Of a DNA stretch of 64,000 bases, positions 9,254-17,886 are shown one piece after another (position 1 is the first letter of the stretch; every line of letters begins with the position of its first letter). Source of the stretch: Lachnoclostridium phytofermentans ISDg (GTDB taxonomy: Bacteria; Bacillota; Clostridia; Lachnospirales; Lachnospiraceae); NCBI RefSeq assembly GCF_000018685.1, contig NC_010001.1, forward strand, positions 4,373,501 through 4,437,500. Direction: 5' to 3'. The notes under the pieces are model-generated. The model saw nothing but the letters and a program-made list of their open reading frames with translations. It did not search any database and was not told the DNA's origin. The translations under genes and the position numbers were made by a program.

Positions 9254-9529
9254 TTATTTTTCGTGATATTCTACGAATTTAGATTCTAGAGCATCTACCA
9301 TCTTATCAAATGCTTCCTCCTCATTCTCACCATCGCAGATAACCTCAACTTCATCACCAAACTTGATACATGCTGACAAAACACCCAATACACTCTTTGC
9401 ATTTACGGTACGATTGCCTAGTTTCATTTCTATCTTGCATGGAAATTTCATAGCTAATTTACATAGATCCCCGGCTGGTCTAAGATGAAGACCTGTTTCA
9501 CTTTTAATTACAACCTTACCGCTAATCAT
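9254..9529 (-). CDS. HPr-family phosphocarrier protein
   Basis: This 91-residue protein is a phosphocarrier of the sugar phosphotransferase system or a regulatory paralogue. The active-site region reads ETGLHLRPAGDLCKLA, keeping the His that accepts phosphate from enzyme I. The regulatory region NAKSVLGVLSACIKFGDEV keeps the Ser phosphorylated by HPr kinase. Both residues being present argues for a true HPr rather than a Crh protein, which lacks the His. The start at 9529 follows GGAGGTAGAG; earlier in-frame codons lack a site. It lies downstream of the cyclic-di-AMP operon, separated by a hairpin. Confidence 0.9.
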   Translation of the reverse strand: MISGKVVIKSETGLHLRPAGDLCKLAMKFPCKIEMKLGNRTVNAKSVLGVLSACIKFGDEVEVICDGENEEEAFDKMVDALESKFVEYHEK

Positions 9530-9592
9530 CTCTACCTCCATTCCTGCACTTAACATCTACATAGAATATTTAACCTCTACAATAGAAATTAC

Positions 9593-9630
9593 CTAGGGAA
9601 TGTATCAGACAAGTCTGCTGCATTCCCTAG
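9593..9630 (-). terminator. Hairpin after cdaR
   Basis: CTAGGGAATG pairs perfectly with CATTCCCTAG, and an inner CAGAC/GTCTG stem extends it. It follows the end of cdaR on the minus strand. The U-run after it is weak, so it may be a partial terminator that lets some transcript reach the HPr gene. Confidence 0.6.
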
Positions 9631-9669
9631 CCACTATGCCCACTTTTGCTTTTTATGAACTTAGTATCA

Positions 9670-10911
9670 CTATTCTCTCTTCACCACTTCAATACTAATC
9701 GTAACAGGCTGAATTGTGAGTTCCTCATTTGATTTATATTGTACCGTAACCGAATGGACTCCCAGTCCATAATTTGTTACATCTATATATGGCCGTATCG
9801 TTAATGCAGATACCTCATTTAACGATCCTGAAACACCTCTGACGCGTACATTTATATTACCAAGTGTCCTAAAAATAACTTCATAATCAGGATCTAAATT
9901 TCTAACCTGAATGTCTGACGTCGGTATCGTTATATCTTTGCTACCTAACTGGTCAATCTTAACCGTGATGTCAAAGGTATTACTTTCATCGACTAAAGTA
10001 TACATTCCTGGATAAGTATCTTCTAAGATTGTTTCAATATTTCTTTTCTCTGGGAAGGTTTCTTTCTTACCACTAATGTCTATCTGTTGCTTTAACCAAT
10101 AAATCTTATTCAGATCTTTTTGCTCTCCAGCAATGGTAATGGTTTTTGGCTCCCAAACAACGTCGGTGCATTTATAGCCATATGCAGGAGTTCCAACTGC
10201 AGATACTTGAATTGGTATTGTCTTTGTTGGTAGCACAGTCACATCTATCGTTGCTTCTTTAGTCTCAAAATCAAGTTTTTCAGAGTCTATAATATATCCA
10301 TTCTCATCATAAGCAACTAGTTTTTTTGTAACTTGATAAGAGTTACTTACCTGTTCAACGTTAACCTCAACAACTACATCCTTAATTTTAGCAATCTTTC
10401 TTTTCGATCCAGAGATTTCGATAATGCTTGGATTAGCGATTAATTCCGTAACATAGAAACCTGCCTTCGCTTCTCCAGTCTGTCTAACATTAACACGGAA
10501 GGTTTGCTTATCTAACTCTTCTAGTGTCAGTTTCATCATCTGTGTCTGCTCTAGAATCTCTATTTCATCTGCATTGTATCTGTAAGATTGCTTTGGTGAT
10601 ACATGAATAGGTACAGCATCCACCATAGACATCTCTTTAAAATCAGCAACCGCTATAAAGTCAGTATTCTTTAATCCGTCGATAATCGAGCGTTTTCCCC
10701 GAACCTTTATTGAGATAATATCGCCAGACTCTACATCATAACGCTTGTTATGTTGTTCCATAGTCTCCGTGTTAATGGTTTTAACTTCAATATTATCAAT
10801 CGTACTGGTTATGTAGGGATCTGAAATATTCATAATCATTACCCAACATAACACTGCGATAAGGAAAGATATGATTTTAAGCGGTATATTTCTAGTTATT
10901 ACCTTTTTCAT
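9670..10911 (-). CDS. cdaR: YbbR-domain protein, regulator of diadenylate cyclase (CdaR)
   Basis: This 413-residue protein has one N-terminal membrane helix (about 8-28, IPLKIISFLIAVLCWVMIMN). Four YbbR repeats of about 80 residues follow, each with the hydrophobic beta pattern of the family. In Firmicutes this protein sits outside the membrane and modulates CdaA. The gene overlaps the 3' end of cdaA by 20 bases, and the ribosome-binding site AGGGGAAAGAGAAAGG lies inside cdaA. The role follows from the family and the conserved cdaA-cdaR pair. Confidence 0.92.
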   Translation of the reverse strand: MKKVITRNIPLKIISFLIAVLCWVMIMNISDPYITSTIDNIEVKTINTETMEQHNKRYDVESGDIISIKVRGKRSIIDGLKNTDFIAVADFKEMSMVDAVPIHVSPKQSYRYNADEIEILEQTQMMKLTLEELDKQTFRVNVRQTGEAKAGFYVTELIANPSIIEISGSKRKIAKIKDVVVEVNVEQVSNSYQVTKKLVAYDENGYIIDSEKLDFETKEATIDVTVLPTKTIPIQVSAVGTPAYGYKCTDVVWEPKTITIAGEQKDLNKIYWLKQQIDISGKKETFPEKRNIETILEDTYPGMYTLVDESNTFDITVKIDQLGSKDITIPTSDIQVRNLDPDYEVIFRTLGNINVRVRGVSGSLNEVSALTIRPYIDVTNYGLGVHSVTVQYKSNEELTIQPVTISIEVVKRE

Positions 10912-11773
10912 CCTTTCTCTTTCCCCTCCATAGCTTTATCTTCTTAACTTCGCCTGGTGCTTTTTTTTGTATCTCTAAAAGTTTGGCTCTTAAATAATCT
11001 CCATCAACACTACGGATTAATTGTCCACCCTTCGCTATTGATACCTTACCTGTTTCCTCTGAAACGATAATTGTAAAACTATCTGTTACCTCACTAATAC
11101 CAACCGCAGCACGATGCCTTGTTCCTAAATCCTTTGAAAGTCTCATATTGTCAGAGAGCGGTAGATAACAAGTTGCTGCTGTAATTCTATTTCCACGAAT
11201 GGTGATAGCTCCATCATGGAGTGGTGTATTGTGTTCAAAAATATTAATTAACAACTGACTACTTAACACTGCATCAAGTGAAATGCCAGTTCGCTCAAAC
11301 TCACCTAAGGATACCTCTTGCTCAATCACCATCAAAGCTCCAGTTTTCGTTTTTGCCAATTCAAACGTCGCTCTTACAAGCTCATTTAAAGTTTCATCAG
11401 AAAATCGTTCTGGTTTTTCTTTTGTATCACTAAGGTAGAACAACGGAGAAACAATGCTCTTTTGTCCTAATTGTTCTAGCGCCTTTCGAAACTCTGGTTG
11501 GAATACAATAATCAATGCTATGATACCAACATTAATCGTATTCACGAATATCCAAATAATTACATTAAAGTTAAAGATGTAGGCAATAACCCAAAAGGCA
11601 AACAGGATCACTAATCCTTTCATTAAGGACCATGCACGTGTTGTCTTTACCCACTTAATCACATTATAGATTAAGAATGCCAGTAAGAATATCTCTATGA
11701 TATCCGTTATCTTTAATTTTGGTAAAGAAAGGCGTACTAAATAGTCTTGTATAAACGTCTTAATTGATTCCAT
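10892..11773 (-). CDS. cdaA: Membrane diadenylate cyclase CdaA
   Basis: This 293-residue enzyme makes cyclic di-AMP from two ATP, the messenger for potassium, osmotic and wall homeostasis. Three membrane helices lie in residues 20-95. The DAC catalytic domain follows with DGA at 187-189 and RHR at 219-221 (GTRHRAAVGISE), the two diagnostic motifs. The start at 11773 is preferred because AGGTGGGG precedes it; a codon 12 bases earlier falls inside that site. It is followed by cdaR and preceded by two membrane proteins of unknown function. Confidence 0.95.
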   Translation of the reverse strand: MESIKTFIQDYLVRLSLPKLKITDIIEIFLLAFLIYNVIKWVKTTRAWSLMKGLVILFAFWVIAYIFNFNVIIWIFVNTINVGIIALIIVFQPEFRKALEQLGQKSIVSPLFYLSDTKEKPERFSDETLNELVRATFELAKTKTGALMVIEQEVSLGEFERTGISLDAVLSSQLLINIFEHNTPLHDGAITIRGNRITAATCYLPLSDNMRLSKDLGTRHRAAVGISEVTDSFTIIVSEETGKVSIAKGGQLIRSVDGDYLRAKLLEIQKKAPGEVKKIKLWRGKRKDEKGNN

Positions 11774-11800
11774 GTACATCCCCACCTGTTTGTATCTTTC

Positions 11801-12862
11801 TTATCGTCTTCGATTCATATTATCCTGTAATCTTGCTTCTCTTGCCCTCGTATCACGAATGCGACGTTCTACTTCTCTTGTATCTTCTCTGTCATCATCA
11901 TCAAAAGAATCATCAAGCTCTTCTTCAGAAGCACGTTGTGCATTAATTCTTTTTACCTTAACATTCGTCATACTTACTTTAATTTTAGGAACAGCCTTTA
12001 CATAATAATAGTAATCATCATCTTCAAATTGAACATTTTCAACGGCCGTATAATCAAGTACTCTGCGGAAAAATTGTATCACAATGACAATCAGAGCAGA
12101 AATTAAGGTCCCTAAAATCATTGTACCAATCTGTTTTGGTATGTCAAGTCGAAGGTATACGATTAAGAATCCTATAATGGTGGTTATGGTTCCAGCACCG
12201 ATTGCAATTTCAAACGCATACTCAATTTTTAATCGACGTATTACATAAACTAAAGTTATTACCAATGCAAATACGATAATCGACATAATCAATTGTTTAT
12301 TTGCAACGATTTTATCAACAATGTTTATAAAAATCGGAAAAATATCATCCATATTAGTAATATCCGGTGCTGTAGCTACTTCTTCTTGAATAATGTGGAT
12401 AATGTAATAGATTGCCACACCGCAAGATGCAGGTAGTATCGTAATTGGACTAGCAATTAATCCAAGTAACAACGGAACTGCATATGGAATATGAAGTAAA
12501 TATAATATCGGTATACCTAAAACTACATACCCGAATCTTGGGGTATATCTTACAAATAAGCAATATAAAATAACATAAATAAATACCAATAAAATTGCAA
12601 GTAACTTTGCTACCGAGTAGACATGTGCTAAAGATAAAACCATTGCTAGTAATACTAAGATAGCAGATGGTGTAAACGCACTTACTACGGCTAGTAACAA
12701 GGAAATAGTAACCTTATTAAGCTTATCGTTATATCCAATTGCCTTATTGATCATCAGAAACACGATAAACCCAACGATAAATTTTAACACTGGATTTAAA
12801 TAGTTCTGATATTTTTGATAGATTTCGCGAAGTTTCTCACGAAATTCAAGAATTTGCATCAT
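11801..12862 (-). CDS. Polytopic membrane protein of unknown function, cdaA operon
   Basis: I do not recognise this 353-residue protein. It has about eight hydrophobic segments spread over residues 25-270, including an extended block at 45-140. A charged soluble tail of about 85 residues is rich in Asp/Glu and then Arg (DDSFDDDDRED, then RRIRDTRAREAR). Its start overlaps the stop of the upstream gene by four bases, and it ends 27 bases before cdaA. The coupling with cdaA and cdaR suggests a role in envelope or cyclic-di-AMP physiology, but this is inference from position. Confidence 0.7.
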   Translation of the reverse strand: MMQILEFREKLREIYQKYQNYLNPVLKFIVGFIVFLMINKAIGYNDKLNKVTISLLLAVVSAFTPSAILVLLAMVLSLAHVYSVAKLLAILLVFIYVILYCLFVRYTPRFGYVVLGIPILYLLHIPYAVPLLLGLIASPITILPASCGVAIYYIIHIIQEEVATAPDITNMDDIFPIFINIVDKIVANKQLIMSIIVFALVITLVYVIRRLKIEYAFEIAIGAGTITTIIGFLIVYLRLDIPKQIGTMILGTLISALIVIVIQFFRRVLDYTAVENVQFEDDDYYYYVKAVPKIKVSMTNVKVKRINAQRASEEELDDSFDDDDREDTREVERRIRDTRAREARLQDNMNRRR

Positions 12863-13290
12863 ATTGACGTATCCTCCCTTTGCAGCTCATTAAGGCTGCC
12901 GTCTTCTTCTTTATAGATGATACGAAGCCTTTTTAATAAATTGAAATACTTGGACAATTTTTTTCTAGAACGATCATACTTTATGGAGTATCCAATCATG
13001 GTCCCTATAATTGATATCGTTTGTAGTACAATAAAGTATCCAAGAATTGTCATTCCGATGGAACGATAGTCCAATGAAACTGCATGTTGAATTAAATATT
13101 CTGACTTATAGATAAAAATCATAAGCAATAATAACAGATAGCCAATGGTGGTTGCTGTAATTGATTTTAATACCTGAAGTCTAACATAATCTGTTTTATA
13201 ATACTTACTAAGTCGAATGTCCTCTTTGCCTTCCTTATTCTCATAAGCGGCAAGTTTAGTCATCAACCTAATCTTCCTGTTATTTAGCAT
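12859..13290 (-). CDS. Small membrane protein of unknown function, cdaA operon
   Basis: This is a 143-residue protein with two clear membrane helices (about 55-78 and 92-116) between basic, soluble ends. The start at 13290 is chosen because GGAGG lies seven bases upstream; an extended frame begins earlier but lacks a site. It is the first gene of the four-gene cyclic-di-AMP operon and overlaps the next gene by four bases. No known domain was recognised. Confidence 0.7.
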   Translation of the reverse strand: MLNNRKIRLMTKLAAYENKEGKEDIRLSKYYKTDYVRLQVLKSITATTIGYLLLLLMIFIYKSEYLIQHAVSLDYRSIGMTILGYFIVLQTISIIGTMIGYSIKYDRSRKKLSKYFNLLKRLRIIYKEEDGSLNELQREDTSI

Positions 13291-13335
13291 TTCGCGCCTC
13301 CTTACATACTTACCCTTTGCGCATATGCGCATAGT

Positions 13336-13368
13336 GAAAATTGTGCTAAAAATCGTAACACAATTTTC
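13336..13368 (-). repeat. Leader hairpin before the cyclic-di-AMP operon
   Basis: Ten-base perfect arms GAAAATTGTG/CACAATTTTC enclose CTAAAAATCGTAA. A second small stem GGTTAA/TTAACC follows at 13371-13388, and the GCGCATATGCGC palindrome lies toward the gene at 13319-13330. The loop resembles those before the exporter ATPase gene, while the arms differ in sequence and still pair. Confidence 0.7.
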
Positions 13369-13388
13369 TTGGTTAAAAAATATTAACC

Positions 13389-13488
13389 TTTGCGAAGATA
13401 TGTATCAAAGTAACTGTCCCCTCAGAATGAAAGGAACAGTTACTTTTATTTTTCACCTATTTTAACTGATATATTCCATCTTCGCAAA
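13389..13488. repeat. Nested inverted repeat, 100 bp
   Basis: Outer 11-base arms TTTGCGAAGAT/ATCTTCGCAAA at 13389-13399 and 13478-13488 enclose a strong hairpin at 13407-13446 (AAAGTAACTGTCC paired with GGAACAGTTACTTT). A T-run follows the inner hairpin on the plus strand, although no plus-strand gene precedes it. It may act as a terminator for the DUF3006 operon on the minus strand or be a small mobile-type palindrome. Confidence 0.5.
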
Positions 13489-13597
13489 AAAGCAATTACC
13501 GCATAATACAGGCAGTGTAACGTAAATATTATATCACAATGGTTTTTGAATATCGATAGTTTTTAAAAATTTAAATATTCTGTAATACATTTCCATC

Positions 13598-13810
13598 TTA
13601 TTTAAATAACTTACTCATCATCTGGTTGACCTTTTTACGACGCTCATCTGCTTCTTTATCATTGATTCGAATGATACCGTCGTCATCAATAAGGGAGTCT
13701 CCCTCCTTGACTTCCATTGGAAGTTTATACTTTGGGATATTTACCATATTTTTCATCTCATCCTCGCAGACTGCGTAGGTTCCTTCAAATCTGTCAATTA
13801 TATATTTCAT
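13598..13810 (-). CDS. DUF3006 family small protein
   Basis: This 70-residue protein starts MKYIIDRFEGTYAVCEDE, the characteristic opening of the DUF3006 family. It continues with a short beta-rich region and a basic, helical tail. The function of the family is unknown, but it is often encoded beside ComEC/Rec2-like metallo-hydrolases, as it is here immediately downstream of one. The ATG at 13810 follows AAGGAGC with normal spacing; a TTG six bases earlier is less likely. Confidence 0.8.
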   Translation of the reverse strand: MKYIIDRFEGTYAVCEDEMKNMVNIPKYKLPMEVKEGDSLIDDDGIIRINDKEADERRKKVNQMMSKLFK

Positions 13811-13843
13811 AAACAAGCTCCTTGCATTTTTTTGCTTTAAGTC

Positions 13844-14746
13844 TTATGGAATTGGAGACACATTACATGTCAACTGATCTCCATCTGATATCATAACAAT
13901 AGTACCTTGTTCATCCGTACGAAAATATTTAATCTTATTATTCTTAAGCATCTTAATCGTACTTTTACTTGGATGTCCATAAGTATTACCTTTTCCTACC
14001 GAAATGACAGCATACTTTGGATTTACTGCCTTCACAAACTCTTTCGTTGAAGAAGTATCACTACCATGATGTGATAACTTTAAAACGTCTGCGCTTAAAT
14101 CAAGTTTTGTAGCTAACATATCTTCCTCTGCTTCCTTCTCAGCATCACCGCACATGACAAAGGAGTGTTTGCCATTACTAACTTTAATTCCGATTGACCA
14201 GTTGTTTAAATTATTACCGTAATCCCTACTCGGTGCTAAAAATGTTACAGTAACAGCGCCAAAATTAAATTTTTCTCCAGATTTTGGTGCGTTGAGTGTA
14301 TTTCCAGTTTCTATTACTGCATTTAATACATCTTCGTAAGTCTTTGTAGTATGTTCTTTTTTCGGTGCATAGATTTTCTTTACTTTAAATTCTCGTATTA
14401 CTGTATCAATGCTTCCAATATGGTCTTCATGTGGATGTGTCATAATGATTGCCTCAAACTCTTTTACGCCAAGACGATTTAGATAGTCCAGTATAACATC
14501 TTTATCGTCATTATTACCACCATCCACTAGCATGTACTTATTGTTATTTTCTACTAAAATACAATCCGCTTGGCCTACGTCAATAAAGTGAACCTTCATT
14601 AACGGATCATCCGTATCCTTCGCAGATGTTTCCTTGTTTTCTTCTGTTTGCCCTCGTTGGTCTGATGTATATAGATACTGTCCAATTACTAATATTATAA
14701 TAAGTAATAATTTAATAATTGTACTAATCTTCTTATTTCTTTTCAT
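13844..14746 (-). CDS. Exported ComEC/Rec2-type metallo-beta-lactamase-fold hydrolase
   Basis: This 300-residue protein has an uncleaved-looking N-terminal membrane anchor (about 8-24) and then a metallo-beta-lactamase domain. The metal ligands appear in MTHPHEDHIGSID near residue 102, in FVMCGDAEKEAEEDM near 198 and in LSHHGSDTSS near 225. The closest architecture is the hydrolase domain of the DNA-uptake protein ComEC, here as a stand-alone protein lacking the channel. Substrates of these stand-alone forms are generally not known; nuclease or phosphodiesterase activity is plausible. Confidence 0.85.
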   Translation of the reverse strand: MKRNKKISTIIKLLLIIILVIGQYLYTSDQRGQTEENKETSAKDTDDPLMKVHFIDVGQADCILVENNNKYMLVDGGNNDDKDVILDYLNRLGVKEFEAIIMTHPHEDHIGSIDTVIREFKVKKIYAPKKEHTTKTYEDVLNAVIETGNTLNAPKSGEKFNFGAVTVTFLAPSRDYGNNLNNWSIGIKVSNGKHSFVMCGDAEKEAEEDMLATKLDLSADVLKLSHHGSDTSSTKEFVKAVNPKYAVISVGKGNTYGHPSKSTIKMLKNNKIKYFRTDEQGTIVMISDGDQLTCNVSPIP

Positions 14747-15070
14747 CTAAAATTCCTCAAATTATTCTTTCTCTTATGTTACTACAAACTCAGGGAGTCT
14801 TCAAGTTATAACACTTAATATGAAAAAAATCCCTCCTTATTATATTTCTTTGCGTCTCATACTAAACTTAACTACCCAGAACACTAAAAAAGGTTGCCAC
14901 ACAGTTAGGCAGCGTCGTATCTTCCTATGCCTCTTCACAAATCACTTGCAATGATTTGTACTGTGTAACAACCTCTTATCGTGGTTCTTTCAGGATTATA
15001 TCCAATTCGCTATTAGCTTAAACTCCTATTGCTGGGAATAGAATTTGATTTCTCATAACTTCTCTTATTT
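14747..15070. other. Intergenic region with a three-stem RNA-like structure
   Basis: At 14886-14974 an outer stem (AGGTTGCCACACAGT with ACTGTGTAACAACCT) encloses two inner hairpins (AGGCA/TGCCT and CAAATCA/TGATTTG). On the minus strand the outer stem is followed directly by TTTTTT, as in a terminator with a three-way junction. The remaining bases up to 15070 hold no recognisable gene or signal. Confidence 0.5.
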
Positions 15071-15439
15071 TCATTTCGTAATTTTCTGTTGTATTTGCTT
15101 CACTTCCTTATTCGTTAATTCAGTCCAGTTACCACTAGGTTTAAACCACCCCTCAAGTCCAAATATCTGCGCTTCTGCTATAGTTATATAAGCACGCTGT
15201 TTTTCACTACTAAAATTGTCAATTAAGTATTTATCCCCTTTATCATCAACAATATACAGGAAAGTAGACTCTTTTTTTCTATTACTTGAATTTGTATATC
15301 CATATTGTATATATACTCTGTATACAAAATCTATCGTAGTATCGGTCCTTTCTTCATCTGATACATATATCTCGTTTAATGATAAAGAATTTGGATTATT
15401 AATAGTCCTTTGTAACTCTAAGCTTTACATTAATTCCAT
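15071..15439 (-). pseudogene. Decayed short gene with early stop codon
   Basis: Minus-strand frame 15424 to 15071 encodes about 117 coherent residues. It includes DFVYRVYIQYGYTNSSNRKK, TFLYIVDDKGDKYLIDNF and QIFGLEGWFKPSGNW, with protein-like composition. The only in-frame ATG (15439) is followed four codons later by TAA, and there is no ribosome-binding site. A good promoter lies just upstream at 15452-15479. It looks like the end of a small, perhaps exported, protein whose beginning has been lost. The family was not recognised. Confidence 0.55.
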
Positions 15440-15451
15440 TATTTCACTTAT

Positions 15452-15479
15452 ATTATATCAAAATACGACCTTTATTCAA
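15452..15479 (-). promoter_or_regulatory. Promoter upstream of the decayed gene
   Basis: On the minus strand TTGAAT is separated by 16 bases from TATAAT, close to the vegetative consensus. It points toward the interrupted frame. Confidence 0.5.
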
Positions 15480-15603
15480 TAAGATTTTTGTATAGCAAAA
15501 TGGATTTTACCAAAATCAGAAACAGCATTCTATGTATTTTATAAAAGCAGAAGTATAGTTGTTAAATATGGAAATAAACTAAATTCTCTTAGTTTAGAAA
15601 AAA

Positions 15604-15640
15604 CACCATTACCTATATTTTAATTCTATAAGCAATGGTG
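15604..15640 (-). terminator. Terminator after lysS
   Basis: On the minus strand CACCATT pairs with AATGGTG across a loop and is followed by TTTTTTCT, about 20 bases after the lysS stop. Confidence 0.8.
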
Positions 15641-15659
15641 CTTCTATCATTTTACTATT

Positions 15660-17171
15660 TTATTTATCTAGGCTCTTCATAGTAGGGAACAATAATACAT
15701 CGCGGATTGCAGAAGAATCCGTTAATAACATTACGAGACGGTCGATTCCAATACCGATACCACCAGTTGGAGGCATACCATATGCTAATGCATTTAGGAA
15801 ATCTTCGTCCATGGAGTTTGCTTCCTCATCTCCAGCAGCTTTTAATGCTTCTTGTGCCACAAAACGTTCTCTTTGATCGATTGGATCATTTAACTCAGAG
15901 TATGCATTTGCCATTTCTCTCTTAGTCACAAACAACTCAAATCGCTCTGTGTACTCTGGGTTCTCTGGTTTCTTCTTTGTAAGTGGAGAAATTTCAACTG
16001 GATGATCTATTACAAAGGTTGGTTGTATTAGATGCTCTTCTACAAATTCTTCGAAGAATAAGCTTAAGATATCACCCTTTTTATGTCTGTCTTCAAAAGA
16101 AACATGATGCTCTTTTGCAAGAGCCTTAGCCTCTTCTTCTGTCTTAACCTGATCAAAGTCAATACCTTTATATTTCTTTACTGCTTCTACCATGGTAATA
16201 CGCTCAAATGGTTTGCCTAAGTCGATTTCAACACCTTCATAGGAAATCTTTGTTGTACCAATTACTTTTTCTGCCACGGTACGGAATAATTTTTCTGTTA
16301 AATCCATCATTCCGTTATAATCAGTGTATGCTTGATATAACTCAAGTAGAGTAAATTCAGGGTTATGACGAACAGATAAGCCTTCGTTACGGAATACTCT
16401 ACCGATTTCATATACTCTTTCTAAACCACCAACAATCAATCTCTTTAAATATAATTCTAAGGATATTCTTAGGTTTAAGTCTTCATCTAAAGAATTGTGA
16501 TGTGTCATAAATGGTCTTGCAGCAGCACCACCTGCATTCTTAACTAAAACTGGAGTTTCTACTTCAATAAAGTCTTCTCCATCTAAATAATTACGGATTT
16601 CACGGATGATTGCAGAACGCTTAATAAATGTCTCTTTTACTTCTGGATTCATCATTAAGTCTACATATCTTTGACGATATCTTGTATCTGTATCTGTTAA
16701 ACCATGGAACTTTTCAGGTAATACTTGTAAACATTTTGATAATAGAAGAATTTCATTTGCACGTACTGAGATTTCCCCTGCGTGTGTTTTGAATACCTCT
16801 CCTTTGATACCTACGATATCACCGATATCAAACTTCTTAAATCCAGCATATTCTTCCTCACCTATGCTGTCTCTTTGAATATAGGATTGAATATTACCAA
16901 GCTTGTCCTGAATATTGATAAAGGAAGCTTTACCCATCACTCGCTTTGTCATAATTCTACCAGCAATTGCTACGATTTGACCTTCTAAATTCTCAAAGTT
17001 ATCTTTGACATCTATAGTATGATGAGTCACATCATACTTCATAATCTGAAACGGATCTTTTCCTGCTTCTTGTAAATCAGCAAGCTTTTGCATTTTTACT
17101 TTAATTAATTCATTTACATCTTGCGCGTTATTTGCGTTTTGAACCTTATTCTCCTCTGCCACTGTTTTCAT
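15660..17171 (-). CDS. lysS: Lysyl-tRNA synthetase, class II
   Basis: This 503-residue enzyme attaches lysine to tRNA-Lys. An OB-fold anticodon-binding domain covers about 60-160 (IVAIAGRIMTKRVMGKASFINIQD). The class II catalytic domain follows with motif 2 around VYEIGRVFRNEGLSVRHNPEF and motif 3 GIGIGIDRLVMLL near the C-terminus. Length is normal. It lies about 100 bases after greA, the common Firmicute greA-lysS arrangement, and is likely read from the greA promoter. Confidence 0.96.
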   Translation of the reverse strand: MKTVAEENKVQNANNAQDVNELIKVKMQKLADLQEAGKDPFQIMKYDVTHHTIDVKDNFENLEGQIVAIAGRIMTKRVMGKASFINIQDKLGNIQSYIQRDSIGEEEYAGFKKFDIGDIVGIKGEVFKTHAGEISVRANEILLLSKCLQVLPEKFHGLTDTDTRYRQRYVDLMMNPEVKETFIKRSAIIREIRNYLDGEDFIEVETPVLVKNAGGAAARPFMTHHNSLDEDLNLRISLELYLKRLIVGGLERVYEIGRVFRNEGLSVRHNPEFTLLELYQAYTDYNGMMDLTEKLFRTVAEKVIGTTKISYEGVEIDLGKPFERITMVEAVKKYKGIDFDQVKTEEEAKALAKEHHVSFEDRHKKGDILSLFFEEFVEEHLIQPTFVIDHPVEISPLTKKKPENPEYTERFELFVTKREMANAYSELNDPIDQRERFVAQEALKAAGDEEANSMDEDFLNALAYGMPPTGGIGIGIDRLVMLLTDSSAIRDVLLFPTMKSLDK

Positions 17172-17276
17172 CCTTTCCGTTTATTGGCATCTCATATTGC
17201 AGAAAGCGACCATTTAAAATGCTGTTGCACCTTTTATGGTCGCTCTTTCCTCTGCGCATTGCAGCCAATATAAATC

Positions 17277-17759
17277 TTAATTTGATTTTTGAATCTCAAG
17301 AACTTTATATTTAAAGCTGTTGCCATTGATCTCGATTTCAATCACATCATCTTTTCTTGCGCCAATTAATGCTTTACCTACTGGTGACTCATTTGAGATT
17401 TTTCCCTTTAAGCTATTCGCTTCGGTAGAACCTACAATTTTATATTCTAATTCATCGTTAAATTCCATATCTAAAATTCTAACTAGACAGCCAATGTTTA
17501 CGGTGTCAACGTCAACCTCATCTTCTACGACAACTTCGGCATTCTTTAAAATCTTATCGATTTCTTCGATTCTTGCCTCTATATCTCTTTGCTCGTCTTT
17601 CGCTGCGTCGTATTCTGCATTCTCTGACAAATCACCTTGTTCTCTGGCCTCTTTAATCTTCTGAGAAACTTCTTTTCTTTTGTTTACTTTTAAATCTTGT
17701 AACTCATCCTCTAATTGTTTCAGCCCTTCATAGGTCAAAATATTCTTCTTCTCCGCCAT
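17277..17759 (-). CDS. greA: Transcription elongation factor GreA
   Basis: This 160-residue protein rescues backtracked RNA polymerase by stimulating transcript cleavage. The N-terminal coiled coil carries AREQGDLSENAEYDAAKDEQ, whose acidic tip reaches the active site. The C-terminal FKBP-like domain ends with GNSFKYKVLEI. The start at 17759 follows GGAAGGG; earlier in-frame codons belong to the leader. A near-perfect promoter lies about 100 bases upstream. Confidence 0.96.
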   Translation of the reverse strand: MAEKKNILTYEGLKQLEDELQDLKVNKRKEVSQKIKEAREQGDLSENAEYDAAKDEQRDIEARIEEIDKILKNAEVVVEDEVDVDTVNIGCLVRILDMEFNDELEYKIVGSTEANSLKGKISNESPVGKALIGARKDDVIEIEINGNSFKYKVLEIQKSN

Positions 17760-17832
17760 TAAAATACCCTTCCTCCATACTACATTATTATCTTGTGAAT
17801 ATATCTCTGCAGTCAAGCTAATAAGCATAAAA

Positions 17833-17886
17833 ACGATATAATACCAATATTCAAAGTATTATATCGTATTCAAAACCTCTTGTCAA
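17833..17886 (-). promoter_or_regulatory. greA-lysS promoter with overlapping inverted repeat
   Basis: On the minus strand TTGACA (17881-17886) and TATAAT (17858-17863) are exact consensus hexamers 17 bases apart. A perfect 12-base inverted repeat (ACGATATAATAC/GTATTATATCGT, 17833-17844 and 17856-17867) overlaps the -10 box and the start of the transcript. It could be an operator or an early hairpin. Confidence 0.85.
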
